From Cinnamomum chago (Eukaryota; Streptophyta; Magnoliopsida; Laurales; Lauraceae): 64,000 nt of DNA. The stretch covers positions 64,823,501 to 64,887,500 of the forward strand of contig CP142458.1 in assembly GCA_038049695.1 (NCBI GenBank). The letters are read 5' to 3'. The position numbers and the translations under genes were made by a program. Below the pieces are notes generated by a model. It was not told the DNA's origin, made no database searches, and saw only the letters and a list, made by a program, of their open reading frames with translations. Shown one piece after another: positions 36,008 through 49,000 of the stretch (the stretch's first letter is position 1; the number at the start of each line of letters is the position of its first letter).

Positions 36008-36574
36008 ATGCAAGCCTCAAACTCATTCAAGAGGGGTTTTCTCAAGAAGCTGCTGATGGGTTTCCAAGTAGGTGACTTTTCATCCAGGAACATGACCCTC
36101 CTAGAGAAGAAAAGAGCCATCAAGCTATCAGCAGATATTGCATTGGCTTCTGCGAGAGGAGGAAGGATTTGGAGCCGTGCCATCATCTCAAATGTGTTGA
36201 AAGAAGAGAAGAACAGTACCCTTGTGAGGGGTATCTTGGGCAAGGGATTTGACAGTCGACTAACAACCAAAACTTGCCTTGGATCCTTCATGTGTAAGAG
36301 GGTAAGGAGCAAGAAGATAGTGAGGAGCAGCAAGGTGCACAGGATAATAAGAAAGAGCTCATCACCACAGAGGATGACGGCAAGTGCAATAGCTAAGAGG
36401 ATGGTGAAGAAAAGGACCCAAAAGCTGAAAAGCATTGTACCTGGTGGGAATTCCTTGGATGGGTTATCTTTGTTGGATGAGACTGTGGACTACATCATAT
36501 ATCTCAAAGCTCAGGTAGATGTGATGAGACGTGTTACAAACTCTGTTCAGTGTTTGAATCACAATGCTGTCTAG
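36008..36574 (+). CDS. IBH1-like (IBL1-type) atypical bHLH transcription factor, 188 aa
   Basis: A single-exon frame from an ATG in the context TACCATGC. Residues about 29-60 (LLEKKRAIKLSADIALASAR, then GGRIWSRAIISNVLKEE) form the N-terminal domain typical of IBH1/IBL1 proteins. Residues about 120-175 form the HLH: SAIAKRMVKKRTQKLKSIVP for helix 1 and LSLLDETVDYIIYLKAQVDV for helix 2. A usable E-box-binding triad is absent. In other plants IBH1-type proteins heterodimerise with growth-promoting HLH/bHLH partners (PRE, HBI1/ACE) and hold back brassinosteroid-driven cell elongation. The role here is inferred from the family. The protein is slightly longer than Arabidopsis IBH1 (about 156 aa). 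Nuclear location is expected from the basic patches KRVRSKK and RIIRKSS. Confidence 0.88.
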   Translation: MQASNSFKRGFLKKLLMGFQVGDFSSRNMTLLEKKRAIKLSADIALASARGGRIWSRAIISNVLKEEKNSTLVRGILGKGFDSRLTTKTCLGSFMCKRVRSKKIVRSSKVHRIIRKSSSPQRMTASAIAKRMVKKRTQKLKSIVPGGNSLDGLSLLDETVDYIIYLKAQVDVMRRVTNSVQCLNHNAV

Positions 36575-37546
36575 GTATGTGGAGGTGAAAGTCCTCAAAA
36601 CTGTCCAAATCCTAGTGTGAGATGGTATATTTCAGGCATGTACAGATGATATGTTTACCGAGCCTAGTTTTTCCTTTCCCTGTTATATCTGTTGTTCTTC
36701 TTCTTTCTTTTCACTCAGTCAAGCCTACTACCCTCAATTTCTTTTGCTTTTATGGATAAGATTCCTAGAAGTGGGAGGGGGGTGGGTTAGTTTCTCTACC
36801 CCAAACCCCAAACAAATAAAATAGCTCCAAAATCTCAAAGCTCTAACAGAAGTGACTTGTGATTCCATGTGGATGAGTGTATTTTTTTTAACAACTTTAA
36901 GCTTGTTTTATGGTCTGTAGTGGAATAAATGGGGTGGAGAAGAGATGGATGTTTACCCGTTACAAATACATAGCTAAAATCCTGCTGTGAGAGAAGAAAG
37001 TGGGTATGAGTAGTATGCTATGGAAAGCAATTTTATGACAGCTCTTTGAAGCATCATCTAGTGGATTTGATTAGTCTTTGCTAGAATGGGTGAAGAAGTG
37101 GAAGTTGGATTCTAGGTTATATAGGCCAATCTGCACACCCATCTGCACCTTGATTGTGATACCTTGATTGTGAAGATATCAACAACTTCATTTTACCCAC
37201 ACAAAAAAAACCTTCAATTTTTTAAATCTGGCCTTGATATCTTGATGTTCTAAAGATGGATGTATATAGCCTAAAAGCATATTTTAGATAGAATTGTAAA
37301 ATATATATATAAATAAATATTCATGTGCATCCTTTCCTCACCATATATATATCTTCTGGTGTTGGAATTCTTTGACGTAATAATACCGAGGATAACCCAT
37401 TTTTAGATTAAATATAACAATTTCGTTTTTTAGCAAGTGTGCTATAGTAATTAATCATTCTATAAAGGGGTATTCTTGTAATTCTTTAAGTGTTAGAACA
37501 TTAGGTGTGAACTTAATTGTTTGATAGTCCAATTGTTCCTTGATTT

Positions 37547-37610
<64 letters not shown>

Positions 37611-38951
37611 CCCAGAGGGAGTTGAGGTTTAACCCATGATAGAGTTGGGTCTCTTTCCTATTGAAGTACCTTGAGCAAATAATCATCCATCTCTGGTCCT
37701 AGATGCATCATCTACAGGAATTTTCTGCCACATCTTTATGTGGCAGCTTCAATTTCAATTTAATGTCAGTGTTACTAGGCATTATTCTCCTGAGAAAAAT
37801 GTCCACCAACACTAACCCATGATAGGGGAAAAAAAATGCAACTCTATCATCGTATTATGAACACACATAAATCTAGCACAGCTAGGATTGCATTTTGTTG
37901 TGAACTTCAAAATTAACCTCCATCCAACATTGTGCTAGATTACCTAAAGAAATGTACCTTCATAAATACCATGCATGTAATCTTCATACAACTTTATGCC
38001 TTTTGTAATGACAATTGCTATTAGTAAATTACACGTATATATTAAATTCTAATTTGTTTAATCTGAGCCTAGTTAGCCATTTTTTCCACTCATTTTGTAT
38101 TTTCTCTTTTGGGAGAAGTGAAGTATGTGGTGAGGTTTTTACTTCCAAGTGGATGTGTTTGTATGTGAGGTATGATTAAGATGTTGATTTAGAGGAAAAC
38201 GAAAAGAATAAACTGTTGTTGGGAGTTCAAGGTGCTTTTTACATTTCATTTCCTTGGAGATAATGTTTATGGTTACATAATTTAAGGTTTGCTTAATTAT
38301 GTGATTTGAAAGAAGTGAGAAGGAGAAGGGAGAGAAGTAGTGCGAAGAATCTTTTATATGTTTTATTTTTTTTCTTGTTATTATTTAGTAAAGATTTACT
38401 CCAATCTCTTATTATCATTGCCTAGTTTTATGCATATTTCATCTGAAAAGATGTTAATAATGTAGAGTTTTAAAGCATTTCTTAGGGTTTCATATCCATT
38501 CGATGGCTTTAATTTAGAAAAATCATATGGTAATGGTGGCACAACTTATCAAATAGATGGAGATTTGGGTTCTAAACTCATCTCTTACATGATCCAGTAG
38601 TCTATTGAGCAATCACATGATGGAAAGCACACAAAGGGCTTCACTCTTCCATATCCAATGGTTTGAAAATGATCACCATGCATGTCACCTTCTAAATCTA
38701 ATTTGGTAGTATGAGGGACAATCCAACACTGAAACTTCTCCAGATTTCTCCAAATGATGGAACAAACATGGTGTGGATGGTGGGCTGCTGTAGAGTGAAG
38801 TTGATGGAGTTGATTTGAGTAAAAGAAAGAAAATGTGTGTGTATGTGTTTATGTGGGTGTGTGATGGGGGGTGGGGTGGGGGGGAGGCCCCACCTCTCAC
38901 TTGTGCAAGGAGGGCATGTGGCAAGAGGGCCCACCTGCTGAAGTATATTTA
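36575..38951. other. 3' flank of the IBH1-like gene and intergenic
   Basis: A leader-like pyrimidine tract follows the stop. Beyond it lies AT-rich sequence with a long CT microsatellite. No second gene recognised. Confidence 0.5.
37550..37608. repeat. (CT)n microsatellite, about 29 units
   Basis: Uninterrupted alternating C and T. The longest perfect dinucleotide run in the window. Confidence 0.97.
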
Positions 38952-38960
38952 TATAAAAAA

Positions 38961-39106
38961 GGGAGATGCTCCTATGAGAGATATCTCTCATCTTATATGA
39001 GAGATAACGGTGAGGGCCCTCACATTTAAATTGTTGGCATTGGATGTAGATGTGAGGGCTCCACACAATCTCTCATTTGTGATGAGAGATATATGGAGCA
39101 TCTCCC
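38961..39106. mobile_element. MITE with GGGAGATGCTCC termini, 146 bp, intact
   Basis: Left end GGGAGATGCTCCTATGAGAG; the right end is ATATGGAGCATCTCCC. TATAAAAAA occurs at 38952-38960 and 39107-39115, a 9-bp target duplication consistent with a Mutator-type element. The same family as the SINE-split copy at 30861-31263. Confidence 0.88.
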
Positions 39107-39116
39107 TATAAAAAAA

Positions 39117-41608
39117 TATATAAAAAAAAAAAACATGGTGAAAGAGGATGGGGCTTGATGAGCTAGGGGCATGAACATGCATGCTAGGCCCATAATGTGG
39201 CTGCACCATTCATTTAATCGTAGAAGTTTTAAGACAAACGCACATACCTTGGACCACAATGAACCTGGATGGAGTAGGCCCACAGGGATCATGAAGATTT
39301 GACCCAACATGGATTGATCCCTTTTCCCTCAACACTCTATACTAGAATACTTAAAGATGATGGCCTCCTTTGGGCACACGATGAGCTTTGGCTCATGCGA
39401 TATCATCTCAATTTTGTTGCACAGTTTTAAAAGGCCTCACGTGAGGTTAAGGTCAGGTTGTACTTATATAGTCAAGATCAAAACTTGCATGTTTTCGATG
39501 TAGGATTTATGCACCACTACATACCCGGTCCTTTAGAATTTTCTCCGCTCTTTCTTGGAGCATGCTCGTCGAACCCAACGCCCTAGTATAAGGGGGCCCA
39601 CAGGCGTGGCATTTACTGTCAATGCTTTCCTTTACATAGCATGCTTGCTTTGATTGCAACTAGAATTAATGGCTTGGATCTTCCTTAAATTTGAATCCAA
39701 ACTTCGAGACTCAATCTCAAATTCGAAAAGAGATAATAATCAAAGGGCCTGCTCAAGCTCTATTGTGCCTGATGATCCCAATAAACCCAATGGGCATATG
39801 GGCCCATTTGAATTATTGTCAAATGACATTTTAACTCATACTGTTGTGATTCAGAAAATAAAATGTAGTGTTCCTCATGGGAGTCCCAAGATTCACATGC
39901 GTAGTGCACCCATTAAAAAGTTTTGAGTTGTCACATTCAACTCATGTAATGTCCTAGAATATCTTAAGATGAAGCCTGGAACTGGTAGTCAGTCCTCAAT
40001 AATTTTAAGTCCCAAGTCAATCCAGCTATTAACAGCTCCATCCATTTTCACTTCAAGGTCCAACAGATGGCCCACTTCACCAAGAGTACTCTGGGCTCAT
40101 CTTCAAACTTTTGTTTCAGCAACAGTTGAATTTGTCTCACTAAGAGGACCCCATTGGGGAAAACAAGACATTCTCCCCAGGAATCATCAAGCAGCCAAGG
40201 GAGAACATGTGGGGGCCAAGTAGAACAGGAGGGGAAGAAAGTCGCAATTCGTACCTTCATAGTACTATTTGACACTGTTGTATGAAAATTAGATTTTGAT
40301 GACATTCTAATTTAAAAGAAAAAAAGGAATCAAGTGAACATCTCCCAATTTTACCGTCAAATTATAATATATTAAGATAGAAGGTTTTGGATCCAATTTT
40401 TATTGTACTTTCTACTTTGACGGAAAGTTACTTTTAATTTTTACAACTACTAATATAATTTTCCTCCACTTTCCACTAATTTACTTTCCCCACTTTTGGA
40501 CTCTCATCTCCCCCATTTCTTACATACATAGAATCCTACCTCTTCGTGCATACCCCTTATTAGCATGGGTTTTTGTGCTAGTCAAGTGGATTAATACCAA
40601 TTCAATTACACCCCAGATCACGATTATCTTAGCATCATAATTTGATCCTTATTTAATTTCCTGTAGATTTCTCTCTCATATTATAATTTCTCATTCATAC
40701 TAAAAAAAATAAAGATAAATTTTTGTACATCCTTACATAAGTAGGTTTAGATGATTATATAAAGCACTAGATATGAGAAGCCACATGATCAATAAAAGAA
40801 TAGTAATGTGACAATTGTGTATTGTACTTTATTCATTACAAAATATATAAAATTAGAACCCTTTAAAACCATCTGCAAAATACATGCACTCCCTTTTGTG
40901 TTAAATATGTCAGACCAGGCCAGGCCTATAAGGATACATTGGCCCAGGTAAAGGCCCATTTAACAATGAGAGAAAAAACTCAGTCTGTTAGAGACCATGG
41001 GCCTAAAACAGAGGTCAATCTCAAAGTGGTTAGGATTGGGTTGGCTCGGGCTGGGCCGGCCCATGAACACCCCTATTAACTGCCCATAAGCACTCACTTC
41101 AGGTTGAGTATGGTCAGTAGGATATTTATAGCTTAGTCTAAAAATGTATTCTCACTTGCCCATAAAAGGGTTTAATTTTCCCCTTACCATTTAATATCCA
41201 TAGCTTGTTGTGTCACTGACCTTCCTGTAAACATGTTCATCAAACTCCAAAGGAGAGAAAATAGAGAAGGAACTGACCCAAAAGTGCATTAATGACCTGT
41301 CACAATATCCTTGACTTTGGTCCCTCAATGTAAAGCAAAGGAATTCTTATCTGGTATTGTGATACCTAAACCTCATGATGCTGAGTCAAGACATGAAAAA
41401 CCAGAAAAACACCCCTTCATCCAATCACAAGAAAACCCCACTAATCCCATCACAATAAAAGGGTAATATGACCACAAACCAACCTCTGAAAAGAACATTA
41501 GACCATCGTTAGCCGCGTGCATGTCCTAATAAAGTATGCTTAGCTTTAATCATGCATGTCTTCTCTTTTGAGCTCCATACACATTCTAGGGTGGCCCAAG
41601 TGCATGTG
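39117..41608. other. Intergenic, no gene recognised
   Basis: Open frames between 39654 and 40223 carry no recognisable domain. A GGGCTGGGCCGGCCCATG-like phrase at about 41047 ends in GAACACCCCTA and may be a worn hAT end. Confidence 0.4.
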
Positions 41609-41949
41609 TTTTTTGCCATAATTCTTGACAGCCCAGCCAACCATATCCTGTTCTCTTTTCTTCCCCTTGGTGCTCAAGTCCTCGAAGGGAGTGATTCTCA
41701 ACAACCCAAAGCTTGAAAAGAAGCCCTAGAAATCTTCATATGACCACTCTTTGAACCTGAAAAAGAGGTCGTGAACATGTTTTTTGCCATAATTCTTGAC
41801 AGCCCAGCCAACCATATCCTGTTTTCTTTTCTTCCCCTTAGTGCTCAAGTCCTCAAAGGGAGTGATTCTCAACTACCCAAAGCTTGAAAAGAAGCCCAAG
41901 ACATCTTCATATGACTACTCTTTGAACCTGAAAAAGAGGTAGTGAACAC
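41609..41949. repeat. 171-bp direct tandem duplication
   Basis: Copies 41609-41779 and 41780-41949 both open TTTTTTGCCATAATTCTTGA and end near CTGAAAAAGAGGT(C/A)GTGAAC, with about ten differences. It lies 1.1 kb downstream of the acetyltransferase stop codon. Confidence 0.92.
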
Positions 41950-43083
41950 TGGGACTTAAGGAATAGGGATCCTATCCATATGTTTCCTCTCTTAATGATG
42001 AATCACATGAAGAAATATTTGTGTTTCTATCATGGTTTGCATGTGTCCACACTCCCATTGATCCTTTACTCTTATCTTCATTCAAAAACCAGGTCCTATG
42101 TTCTTTTGCCAAACATTGATGTCCCCTTTGTATCCCAATTTCCATATATTTTCATGACCAGGGTAGAAACACCAATCATTTGCTTCTAGTTCATTCACTC
42201 TTTGAGGTTTTTATGATGGGTTTGTTCTCTATAAGAGCATCCTAATGCTGCAATTAATACTTCTGCCATGCCATTGAGGCATTGAAGAAACACCAATCAA
42301 TACCTTCTGCCATGCCATTGTTGAAACACCATTCATTGTTACCAATTCCCAAATTGTTGATTTATTCACCTTAAGTTCTTTTTTAGCATTTGTTATCCAA
42401 AATCAAGTTGTGCTCTGTGAGTACACCATGAATTTGAGGGGGCGTACAAGTGTAAGAGGTCTACATTAGCTTCAATGGTCCAAAATAACTTTTTTTTCTA
42501 TTTCAATGAATGATTCCACTATCGATCAAAAAAAAAAAAAAATTAGAAAAATTAAAAAAAAAAAAAAAAAAAACCAATAGTTTCAATGGTCCAATGGAAC
42601 TCTACAATATTCAAAGGATCATAGAAGAATGCAGTCTCTAGGACTACCGTCAAGAGGCAAAAATATGAAGGCTAAAGTGTCTTACATCCCTCCTACAGTT
42701 ACCATCCAATGATATTAATGCCCAAATTGCTGATTTCTTCACCAAAAGTCACACCGCGGTCCGTTTCCAACATTTGTCATCCAAACTTACTTTGTTGAAT
42801 TTCATTTACATAGCGGAAATTGAATGACAGTAGCACCATAGACCATAAACGTAAGAAATTCAACAATGAAATAAAGATTTGCATGAAAATTCAAATGAAA
42901 GAAAAAAGGACAAAAGCATACTTAATGATTGAATTCAAGCCTATATACAAGTATAGGGAATTGGAATTGGCAGGATTGATTTTCATCTTGCAGTTGGGAT
43001 GGAAGAGTACCATTAAGTGTTAGGTTCATCCCAAAACTGAAAAAATGGAAGAAAAAAATTAAATGAAACATGGTTGCAGTTTA
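41950..43083. other. Downstream flank of the acetyltransferase gene
   Basis: Poly-A tracts at 42527-42571 and a short imperfect repeat with CTTCTGCCATGCCATTG at 42260-42345. No gene seen. Confidence 0.45.
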
Positions 43084-46000
43084 CTACTCATAAGTGAGAT
43101 CGACCCATAGAAGAAGTCGCCGACTCCGTTCTAAAAATCTGGCTTGCCAAGCCGGTTCATCACTTTCATACACAAATCCACTCTTCATATACAAATTCTT
43201 TGCTGGTTCATTGTCGACAGCAACATGGGAATACAAATCGGTTATACCTGAAAAATATTCAGATTGTGTGTAAGTAAGATTTTTAAGAAGAATAATGTGC
43301 CTTGAATGGTATGACATGCAAATTATTCCAACTAAAAAGAGAGATGTAGGGTTTTTTTTCATAACAGAAAGTCAGAAACGTCCACAGTAGTTTTCCAGTT
43401 TTGGGGAGCTGCTGGCTACTGTGTCCCCACGTACTAGGATGGCTACAATGCTCTCTCCCAGACCTCTCTGTATCAGTCACCCTCTCCTCCCTCTTTCAAC
43501 AATAGCAGGCACCAACAAATCGTGCAGTAGAGGGCAAGACTGATGGCATAGTAGATCAGCAAATGAAAGCAAGAGACCTCGTGAAAGTGCGCAGCTTTGA
43601 TTCTTGCTGTCTTTTTTAAATTTCTCTAATATTTAGGCCATGAGAGATTACCATAGGTATGGTGGAGACATTTTTGAGATCCAACCATCATCTTTCAAGG
43701 GGTCTGACCAATCAGCGGTAGGGCCCAGTAAATCTCGGCTCGACCCAAATTGTACACGGGCATTGGCTAAAGCCTGATATTTCGGGTTCCATCCAGACTC
43801 AGGCCTAGCCACATGAAAGTCAAAATCATGCTTACGCAGGTCAATCGCTGGCCCGACCAAGTGGCATGCTTACTCCCAGCAACTCATTAAGACTACAAGC
43901 AAACCTTTCCAAAGCACTACCCTATCCAACCTAGGAAACTTGGATTGTACAGACTTGTCCCGGATCAGATATTTCTCAAAAACACTCTTGAACCCTACCC
44001 AAGTGAAACAAATCCTCCAATAAATACAGAACTCACTTTGGACTCAAATTTCCCACTTGTCTCAACTCTCTCCAAACCTTAGAGGCCTTAAGCTTAAGGC
44101 TTTAAGAACTCTAGCCTGCTTCCAACCTCCCTACTTTTATTATATTTTCCAACACAACTTTCCTCCACACTTTTGTTTCCTCTTGAGATATCTACAACCA
44201 CATAATAAAGCCCACTTCCTTTTGGCCAATCTTCAGAAACCAAGACCACCATCTCTCTATTATCTAGACCATAGTTTTCAATTTCATTTAGGACTCCATT
44301 AGCTCCGGACTAAGAAGTTTCGACTGGTTTGGCATTTCAGTATTTCATTTGCGAGTTTCATTTCATAAAATAATTATAAAAATAAATAAAATAAATAATT
44401 AAGAAAATGGGAAAATAGTAAGCAAGGGTTTCATGCTAGGGCATCCCCCGCTATACGTGATTCACTACAACGGTGCCCGGTTGTAGTGGAAAGTAAATAA
44501 AGGTTCCTACATCAATCTAGATAAGTGCGGGTTCAGAAGTTAGTGCATGGCTGATACTCGCAAAAGAGGAGAATCTCATCTAAAAAATAGATATGAGAGA
44601 TTTCCAAACCTTCATTACCCATCTTGATGTTGTGCACAGACCTCACCCTTTTGAGCTCTTTCCATGAGACAACCAAAGCCTCCTGCTAATGTAGTAAACA
44701 GACTACGGGAGAGAGTCACCTTGTCTTAACTCTTAACTTCCAATATTTTAAATAAACCTGATGGAGAACTATTAACCAGCACAATAAAGGAGAAAGAAGA
44801 AATACATTTTTTTTAATCCAATGCCTCCATTTTTCTCCAAATCCCACTCTATAGCACATAGCCCAAGGGTTCCCAACCCAGATGGTCACCTGCTATTTCC
44901 ATATTGATTTAGAACAAAAGTCATCAAAAGATCCCCATCCCATTAATCCCAGGTTGGCTTATAGAGTTCTCTTAGATTCTGAGCAAGATATTAACAAAAA
45001 ATTGCAATCTATGGAACGTGAAACCTCTTTTTCTCTCTCTCCCTACACATACATGGTTTGTTGATAAATGAAGACATGTGAATGGGGGCATGTGATGAGT
45101 TCTTGTTTCTTCCCCACACAATTGAACATAGTTTAGGAAGTTCAAAATGGTACAAGTACTGAGTTTATTAAAAGGAATATCTAAACTAGGAACCTGCCTG
45201 AAATGCCCAATAAATCGATACTTCTTTTCTTTGGATAGGTTATGTTACTTGGACCCCCACAACCTTGTGGTTGTGACAGCAGGTAGCTTCCAACCATGAT
45301 ACAGGCTTTTGTCACTAAATGGCTGTACTTATCATGGTAATTACTATGGCGATAACCAGGCATGGAATAATAAGGAAACTTTTACCCCATTCTTGAGCAA
45401 CTTTCTTTGACTTGGCAACTAGTGCATAGCCAACGCCCTTCCTATGCACCTCCTTAGCAACACAAACATTGCTTAAATAAGCCCTCGCAAAATCAGCTCC
45501 AATGCCCTGCTCAAGATATTATATTTGTAAGAAAGTTGTAATTATAAAAGAACAAGATTCTTAAAAACTTTACCTAATAGACCAAAATTCTGGAAATGAG
45601 AATTTTCTGAGGTGTTAATGAGTATGGGACGCATGGTGAATATGGTTCAGCAATAGCATTAGTTGAAAGAACCAGGAGACTCGAGCATAGAAGCTTTGAA
45701 GCAGTGATTCGTAAATTTTAGTAAGTGTAAACAATGGAGAAGCAGAAGAAAAACACCTTAAGTAAAAGGCTAGCACAACTAAGGTTATATACCTGAACAT
45801 TTTACATAATATGAAAAATGTTAAACATAGGCATGTCTTGAAAACTCAAGGTTGGGGGCTAAACAAGTCCAGCAACTAGACCCACACCCAGTACTCCAGC
45901 AACTCAATGTAGTGACATCAAAAGGAGTTTCCTCTTTTTAATGCTCCCTACCTTTTCTACCGTGGTTGCTCTGGTTTCTGAAATTAAATTGCAGCCTCTG

Positions 46001-49000
46001 AGCTTATCTGACAACTATTATTACCCTCATTGACCACTGGTCAACGTACCGACAAAAAAAAAGAGGCTACTTCTATGGTTCTTGAATTTATAAAAGACAA
46101 ATTTGCACTTGAGTGGCAAATCATGCAGAACATTAGAGGAGATAACACGTGATTGGAAGTGGCCATAAGAGAGAAGTGAAAAACGCATTTAATTTGATGA
46201 TATTTATGAAGAGATTATGAGAGATAATATGTTATTAGGAGTTGCTGTATCTTAAGATTGGGAAGTGGTAAACATATTTTTCGGGCACTAAAAAAATGGG
46301 AGATAATTATGCTTTTAGGAAGAGTATTTGAGATAATTACAGTTCGATAAAGAGGGTCACATGCCACTCACTCATCAACTTTTCCTTTGTTTCAGGGTAT
46401 AATGGATTCCTAAAGATAATTCTTTTGGATTTTTACTTGGCTCTACTTTACCAAAATAAAAATGAATAATAAATAAATAAACAAACAAAAATAAATAAAT
46501 AAATCTCGGGCAACAATATGGCAGGAGCTAACAATATAAATTCAATTTATTCAGAGGATAAAAATTTTCTTTTAACTCTGACTGAAACTTCAGTCTTATC
46601 TTATTCTTAATGTAAACCATAAATCATATGTGCCACCGAAACAAGAATTCCTGCAGATACTTAGCTACTCATTAAATACTACCCTCTGCAAACCAATCTT
46701 AGCTCACACTGCATGATGGAAACAAAGATAACCTTGACTACATCATCATATGTATAGAGCAACTAGCAATTGGCATTAGCCAATATCTTATGTTAAAGGC
46801 TTTTTTCTGCCTAGATGTTTATAAGATGCAACTAGCAAATCCTTAATCTATTTCACACAAATATCCTACAATAGAAGCTCTATGTGTGAGAATTGTCATC
46901 ACTTCCTCTCATCTTTGTTTCTACCTTGTCATTTCTTGAGGTTATTTCTCATTCATTATCCATCAATGCAAGACTTGTTGCGGTCATGTCTTACACCAAG
47001 GACATAGCAACCTTTTTGACCATTCACAGTTCAAGGGAGCATAGACAGTAGACACCCTGTTCTACATTATGATGGTCGATGAATGATGAGTCATTGATGG
47101 ATAGTTCCATGTTTTATTTTTATTTTTTTCTGAATGGGAGACATAGCTTTTTCCATTGAGGAAGGTTGCATCTCGCAAATGGTAGGAGCAAGACCTGACA
47201 AGCATGTTTGCTGTTAGACTATGGGGGTTTAGACAATTAGTACAAGCTATCCACCATTGGTGTTTGATCACACAGAGGGTATGGAGGATAGTTTTTCCAC
47301 CCACGTTCTGCATTTTTTTCCATCCAAGGGTAAAGTTGTTTTTCGGAAATTTAAGAACCACAGAGGTAGATCCTTTCATGACAATGGTGGCCAATGTGGG
47401 TTACACTAATTTTCAGAAAGTCTTGGAGCCAGTTTGGTAACTTCACTATTAAAATGAAATGAGGTGAAGTGTCAAATTAAGAGATAGGAAAAGAAGAGGG
47501 TTCAAATCAAAAAAGTGATGCTTTTTGTCATTTAGCGAAATGAGAAAATAATTTCTTGACTTAGTTTTTTTGTCATTTAGTGGTAACTACGTTCTATAGG
47601 TTTTTTTTAATGGTAACTACATTTTATTAATAGCACATCAGCAGAGGAGAAATATACTAATGGCTACAAAAACCACCCAAAGCCATTTTAAAGATCGCTT
47701 ATTAAAAACGCAAGCTACTGATAAGCCCTTTAAAAATATAGTTACCATCCAATAAAAGAAATGTAACCACTACTTGAGTCGCCGACAGTTGTGTTATGCA
47801 TTTGAAAGGAAGAGCAGGCTATGTTGAGAAGAAGAGCCCATAACGCACTGATATTAAAAACTGGAAGTAGTCCTCGAGTCACAGACTGTTGAACTAGATC
47901 GTGTATTCATAGAATGGAAGCATGAGTACACCACTCAATGTAAATGCCTTAGAATGCAGGTTTTTGTGAGTTTTATTGTGTAATGCATAAACAAATATTT
48001 CCCTACTTGACTGCCACAACAAGAATGATATCTGTACCACACCCTTTTTAAGATGTCAGAGGCTCAGAGCAACAGGAAAAATATTAGGCAATAATGGTGG
48101 CAAGAAACTGAGAAGGGCAATTATATAAATGGAATCAATATATATATATATTTATAAATGAAAGATCTGCTCATGGTCCCGTGAATTCACTAGAATCTAT
48201 GATGCCCAGATACAGATATGGATACGGACATTGATACAGGGATTGGGGATACAACTCCTCACTTTTGAAAATCTAGGACACGGATACGGATGTCCTAATT
48301 TTTTCTTTAGATCACTTTTGAATCAATGAAATTATCATTGTTTTCGTCCCTTTCTAGCATTTTTTTATGGTGAGAAGTAAAAATATTAAAAGAACTATAT
48401 AAAATAATGGACTTTATAAGAAAGATATGTTACACTTAGTCCCTAAAAGTATCGAAGCAGTATCAGGTACAATTTACAAGTGTTGTATCCATTACGTTAG
48501 GCTTGTACAAGTATCTGGGTATCATAGACTAGAATAGATACTGTATTGCTCAAATACATTTGCCCGACTGCACAATAAAACATCAGAGATATTATAGGGA
48601 CGTAATGTAACAGCATATCTCTCATGTCGTGATGTGCCTATTCATTATGGGGCCCATTGCTCTGTGATGTAAACCATTAATCTGATGGGAAATGTGCCAA
48701 AAATACTACGGATTGGAAGATCAGGGGCAGATAGACTATGACCTTTTCTCAAGACCCTCTTTTTCTAAACAGTAACAAGCAACTTATATGAATAAAAGGG
48801 GTTAACAGAAAGGCAACTACAAAGCCAAAGCAGAACAAAAAAAATGAAGGTACAAAACCATTATACCAACGCAAAAGCAAAATTACATAACATCAGAACA
48901 AAAGGTAACATCCCCTTCAATCCCTTGTTTAGCCAAACAAGCATCTGTCATGGCATTGGGATTTGGCGTGTAAAGAAACTTCATAAGGGAAGGGATTACT

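Noticed and set aside
47062-47440. Open frames on both strands within intron 3 of the acetyltransferase gene
   Set aside because: No domain recognised. They lie in an intron and overlap each other, as expected by chance.
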